Shown here: positions 22,199-22,757 of the stretch, piece by piece | Numbering within the stretch: the stretch's first letter is position 1 | How the letters are laid out: each line of letters begins with the position of its first letter | Origin: Brugia malayi | Lineage: Eukaryota > Nematoda > Chromadorea > Rhabditida > Onchocercidae | Direction of reading: 5' to 3' | Assembly: GCF_000002995.4 (NCBI RefSeq) | Contig: NW_025062329.1 | Span: forward strand, 1-22,757 | Length of the DNA: 22,757 nucleotides | Position numbers and translations under genes: made by a program | Notes under the pieces: model-generated | The model's input: the letters and a program-made list of their open reading frames with translations, nothing else | Told to the model about the DNA's origin: nothing | Databases searched by the model: none

Positions 22199-22232
22199 CA
22201 GCAGCGAAGTGACATGAATTAAAAAAAAAATG
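22199..22232 (+). repeat. A-run unit, copy 5 (A10)
   Basis: CAGCAGCGAAGTGACATGAATT is followed by ten A and ATGCC. GAATT in place of GAAAT is closer to the intact GAATTGATC form, so this is the least decayed A-run copy. Its inverted counterpart lies at 22420-22453. Confidence 0.75.
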
Positions 22233-22317
22233 CCTTCTAATGATATTGTTATATTTGCAAAGAAATGGTATGAGTTAATGAAATAATCAAAATGCCTTCT
22301 AGTGATATTGTTATATT

Positions 22318-22757
22318 ACTGATACGCATTTCCTTCTGCATATAAATAAACACAAATAGAAGACATTTTGATTAATTCATTACCATACATTTCTCTGCAA
22401 ATATAACAATATCAGAAGACATTTTTTTTTTATTTCATGTCACTTCGCTGCTGATATAACAATCACTAGAAGACATTTTGATTAAATCATTAACTCATAC
22501 CATTTCTCTACCTAAGATCAATATACACACCATATCTACTGAGAATGACAATATGATTAAAATCATAACTAATCATAATCCTATTTTCTCTACCTAGATT
22601 ACAATATCACTAGATTAGAACATCTTTTATGTTCATTCACGTTCGCTGCTGACTATATAAAAATATCACTTAGACAGGCATTTCGATCAAATCATGCCAC
22701 ATTTCTTAACTCGATATAACAACACTAGAAGAACATTTTGATTAATTCATTTACTCA
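22318..22757 (-). repeat. Inverted, noisy copy of the right end of the array
   Basis: From about 22318 the bottom strand reads as the repeat. There is no unique spacer: CTGATACGCATTTCCTTCTGCA is the reverse complement of a corrupted TGCAGAGAAATGGTATGAG. Read from 22757 leftward, the arm shows in order GAGTAAATG, GTGGCATGA..TTGATCGAAATGCC, a damaged AGCAGCGAACGTGA, GATTTAATC, AGCAGCGAAGTGACATGAAAT with ten A, and TTTGCAGAG. This is the order of the forward strand at 21983-22270. The arm has many single-base insertions and losses and one extra, heavily corrupted unit (about 22500-22580), while the forward arm is clean. A fold-back read artefact at a contig end explains this best; a true inverted duplication is the alternative. 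Confidence 0.85.
22420..22453 (-). repeat. Inverted A-run unit (A10)
   Basis: The bottom strand reads CAGCAGCGAAGTGACATGAAAT followed by ten A, the same element as at 22199-22232 on the top strand. It is the clearest single anchor for the fold-back between the two arms. Confidence 0.8.

Larger units (their letters stand above)
1..22317 (+). repeat. 62-bp tandem satellite array, about 360 head-to-tail copies
   Basis: The same 62-bp unit recurs without interruption; the phase can be followed line by line, each line of 60 bases shifting the unit by two. The consensus has 22 A, 23 T, 13 G and 4 C (27% G+C), so it is AT-rich with strong G-over-C strand bias. There is no spacer between units and no unique sequence at either side: base 1 is already inside a unit. 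Unit length varies slightly (54, 61, 62 and 63 bp, plus rare deletions), mostly in the flanks. Since 62 is not a multiple of three, no frame stays open through the array. Long arrays of this kind are typical of eukaryotic pericentromeric, subtelomeric or other heterochromatic DNA (family knowledge); the location here is unknown. No gene, RNA or mobile element is visible anywhere in it. Confidence 0.98.
18531..22317 (+). repeat. Mosaic right flank with 61-bp, 62-bp and 54-bp subtypes
   Basis: The CGGTA subtype stops abruptly and is replaced by an interleaved set: TTGCA (62 bp), a 61-bp form reading GTTATATTGCAG, CTGTA, CTGCA, a GTTATGATTGCAG form, a GTTTAATCTGTAG form, and from about 20423 older units with CAGCA or CAGTA, CAT for TAT and GATCGAAATG. 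Divergence increases rightward, and 54-bp units appear only as a group beyond about 21497. TTGCA units lose one base pair of the GATAT/ATATC dyad. This is the part of the window with most historical information, because it escaped homogenisation. Confidence 0.88.

Noticed and set aside
20447..22230. Poly(A) tails of retroposed elements
   Set aside because: The A-runs lie inside repeat units at a fixed place, match the unit length when eight long, and are followed at once by the next unit's ATG TCT TCT. There is no element body or target duplication.
1..22317. CRISPR array
   Set aside because: Units abut with no variable spacers, and the changing positions (58-62) are a few bases drawn from a small set of related variants. 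There are no cas genes.
22318..22360. Unique spacer or attachment site between two inverted arrays
   Set aside because: On the bottom strand this stretch aligns to the monomer as a corrupted CTTCTAGTGATATTGTTATATTTGCAGAGAAATGG segment, so there is no non-repeat sequence at the turn.
1..22757. Centromeric satellite carrying a CENP-B box
   Set aside because: No match to the TTCG....A..CGGG pattern is present in the monomer, and nothing else in the sequence shows centromere identity.
1..22757. Long protein-coding gene with tandem repeats still intact
   Set aside because: The 62-bp period is not a multiple of three, and each frame meets a stop within about one unit on both strands. Only the 54-bp pairs give frames of 30-36 codons.
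1..22757. Insertion sequence, LTR, tRNA, rRNA or replication origin
   Set aside because: No terminal inverted repeats with a transposase frame, no cloverleaf, no rRNA motif and no non-repeat sequence in which such a feature could lie.

Overview
The window looks like a contig made of one thing: a tandem satellite. From base 1 to about 22317 it is a head-to-tail array of roughly 360 copies of a 62-bp, AT-rich monomer (17 G+C of 62; reference copy 13621-13682). The last ~440 bases are the same repeat in the opposite orientation. I see no unique flanking sequence, no conventional protein gene, no RNA gene, no transposon and no CRISPR array. A satellite of this length and purity with no genes points to eukaryotic heterochromatin (inference). 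Nothing in the sequence identifies the species.

Layout: (1) 1 to ~1470, left flank, mixed monomer subtypes with many small indels. (2) ~1471 to ~18530, homogenised core in which almost every unit carries CGGTA at monomer positions 58-62; long stretches are base-perfect (for example 11557-17353, where I find only four substitutions), interrupted by a few short scrambled scars. (3) ~18531 to 22317, mosaic right flank with TTGCA, CTGTA, CTGCA, CAGCA and TTTAATCTGTA subtypes, 61-bp units, A-run units and older 54-bp units. (4) 22318-22757, inverted and noisy arm that repeats the marker order of 21983-22317 on the other strand.

The most interesting point is the likely origin of the satellite. In the right flank some units are 54 bp, exactly 18 codons, and read through into the next unit in one frame as an 18-residue repeat of the type MSSSDIVISAAKWHELIE. 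The 62-bp monomer equals this 54-bp unit plus an 8-bp tandem duplication (ATGAGTTA-ATGAATTA, monomer positions 11-26). That duplication shifts the frame and puts a stop after 18 codons. Three of the six differences between the two unit types are synonymous, as expected if both once encoded protein. I infer that a coding 18-residue repeat lost its frame and was then amplified as non-coding satellite, with the diverged right edge keeping intermediates, including a 54+62 dimer. I do not recognise the ancestral protein.

The terminal inversion reads best as a fold-back (template/complement) read artefact at a contig end, although a real inverted duplication is possible. The scars in the core may likewise be assembly joins. 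Copy number and long-range order in this window should be treated with caution.
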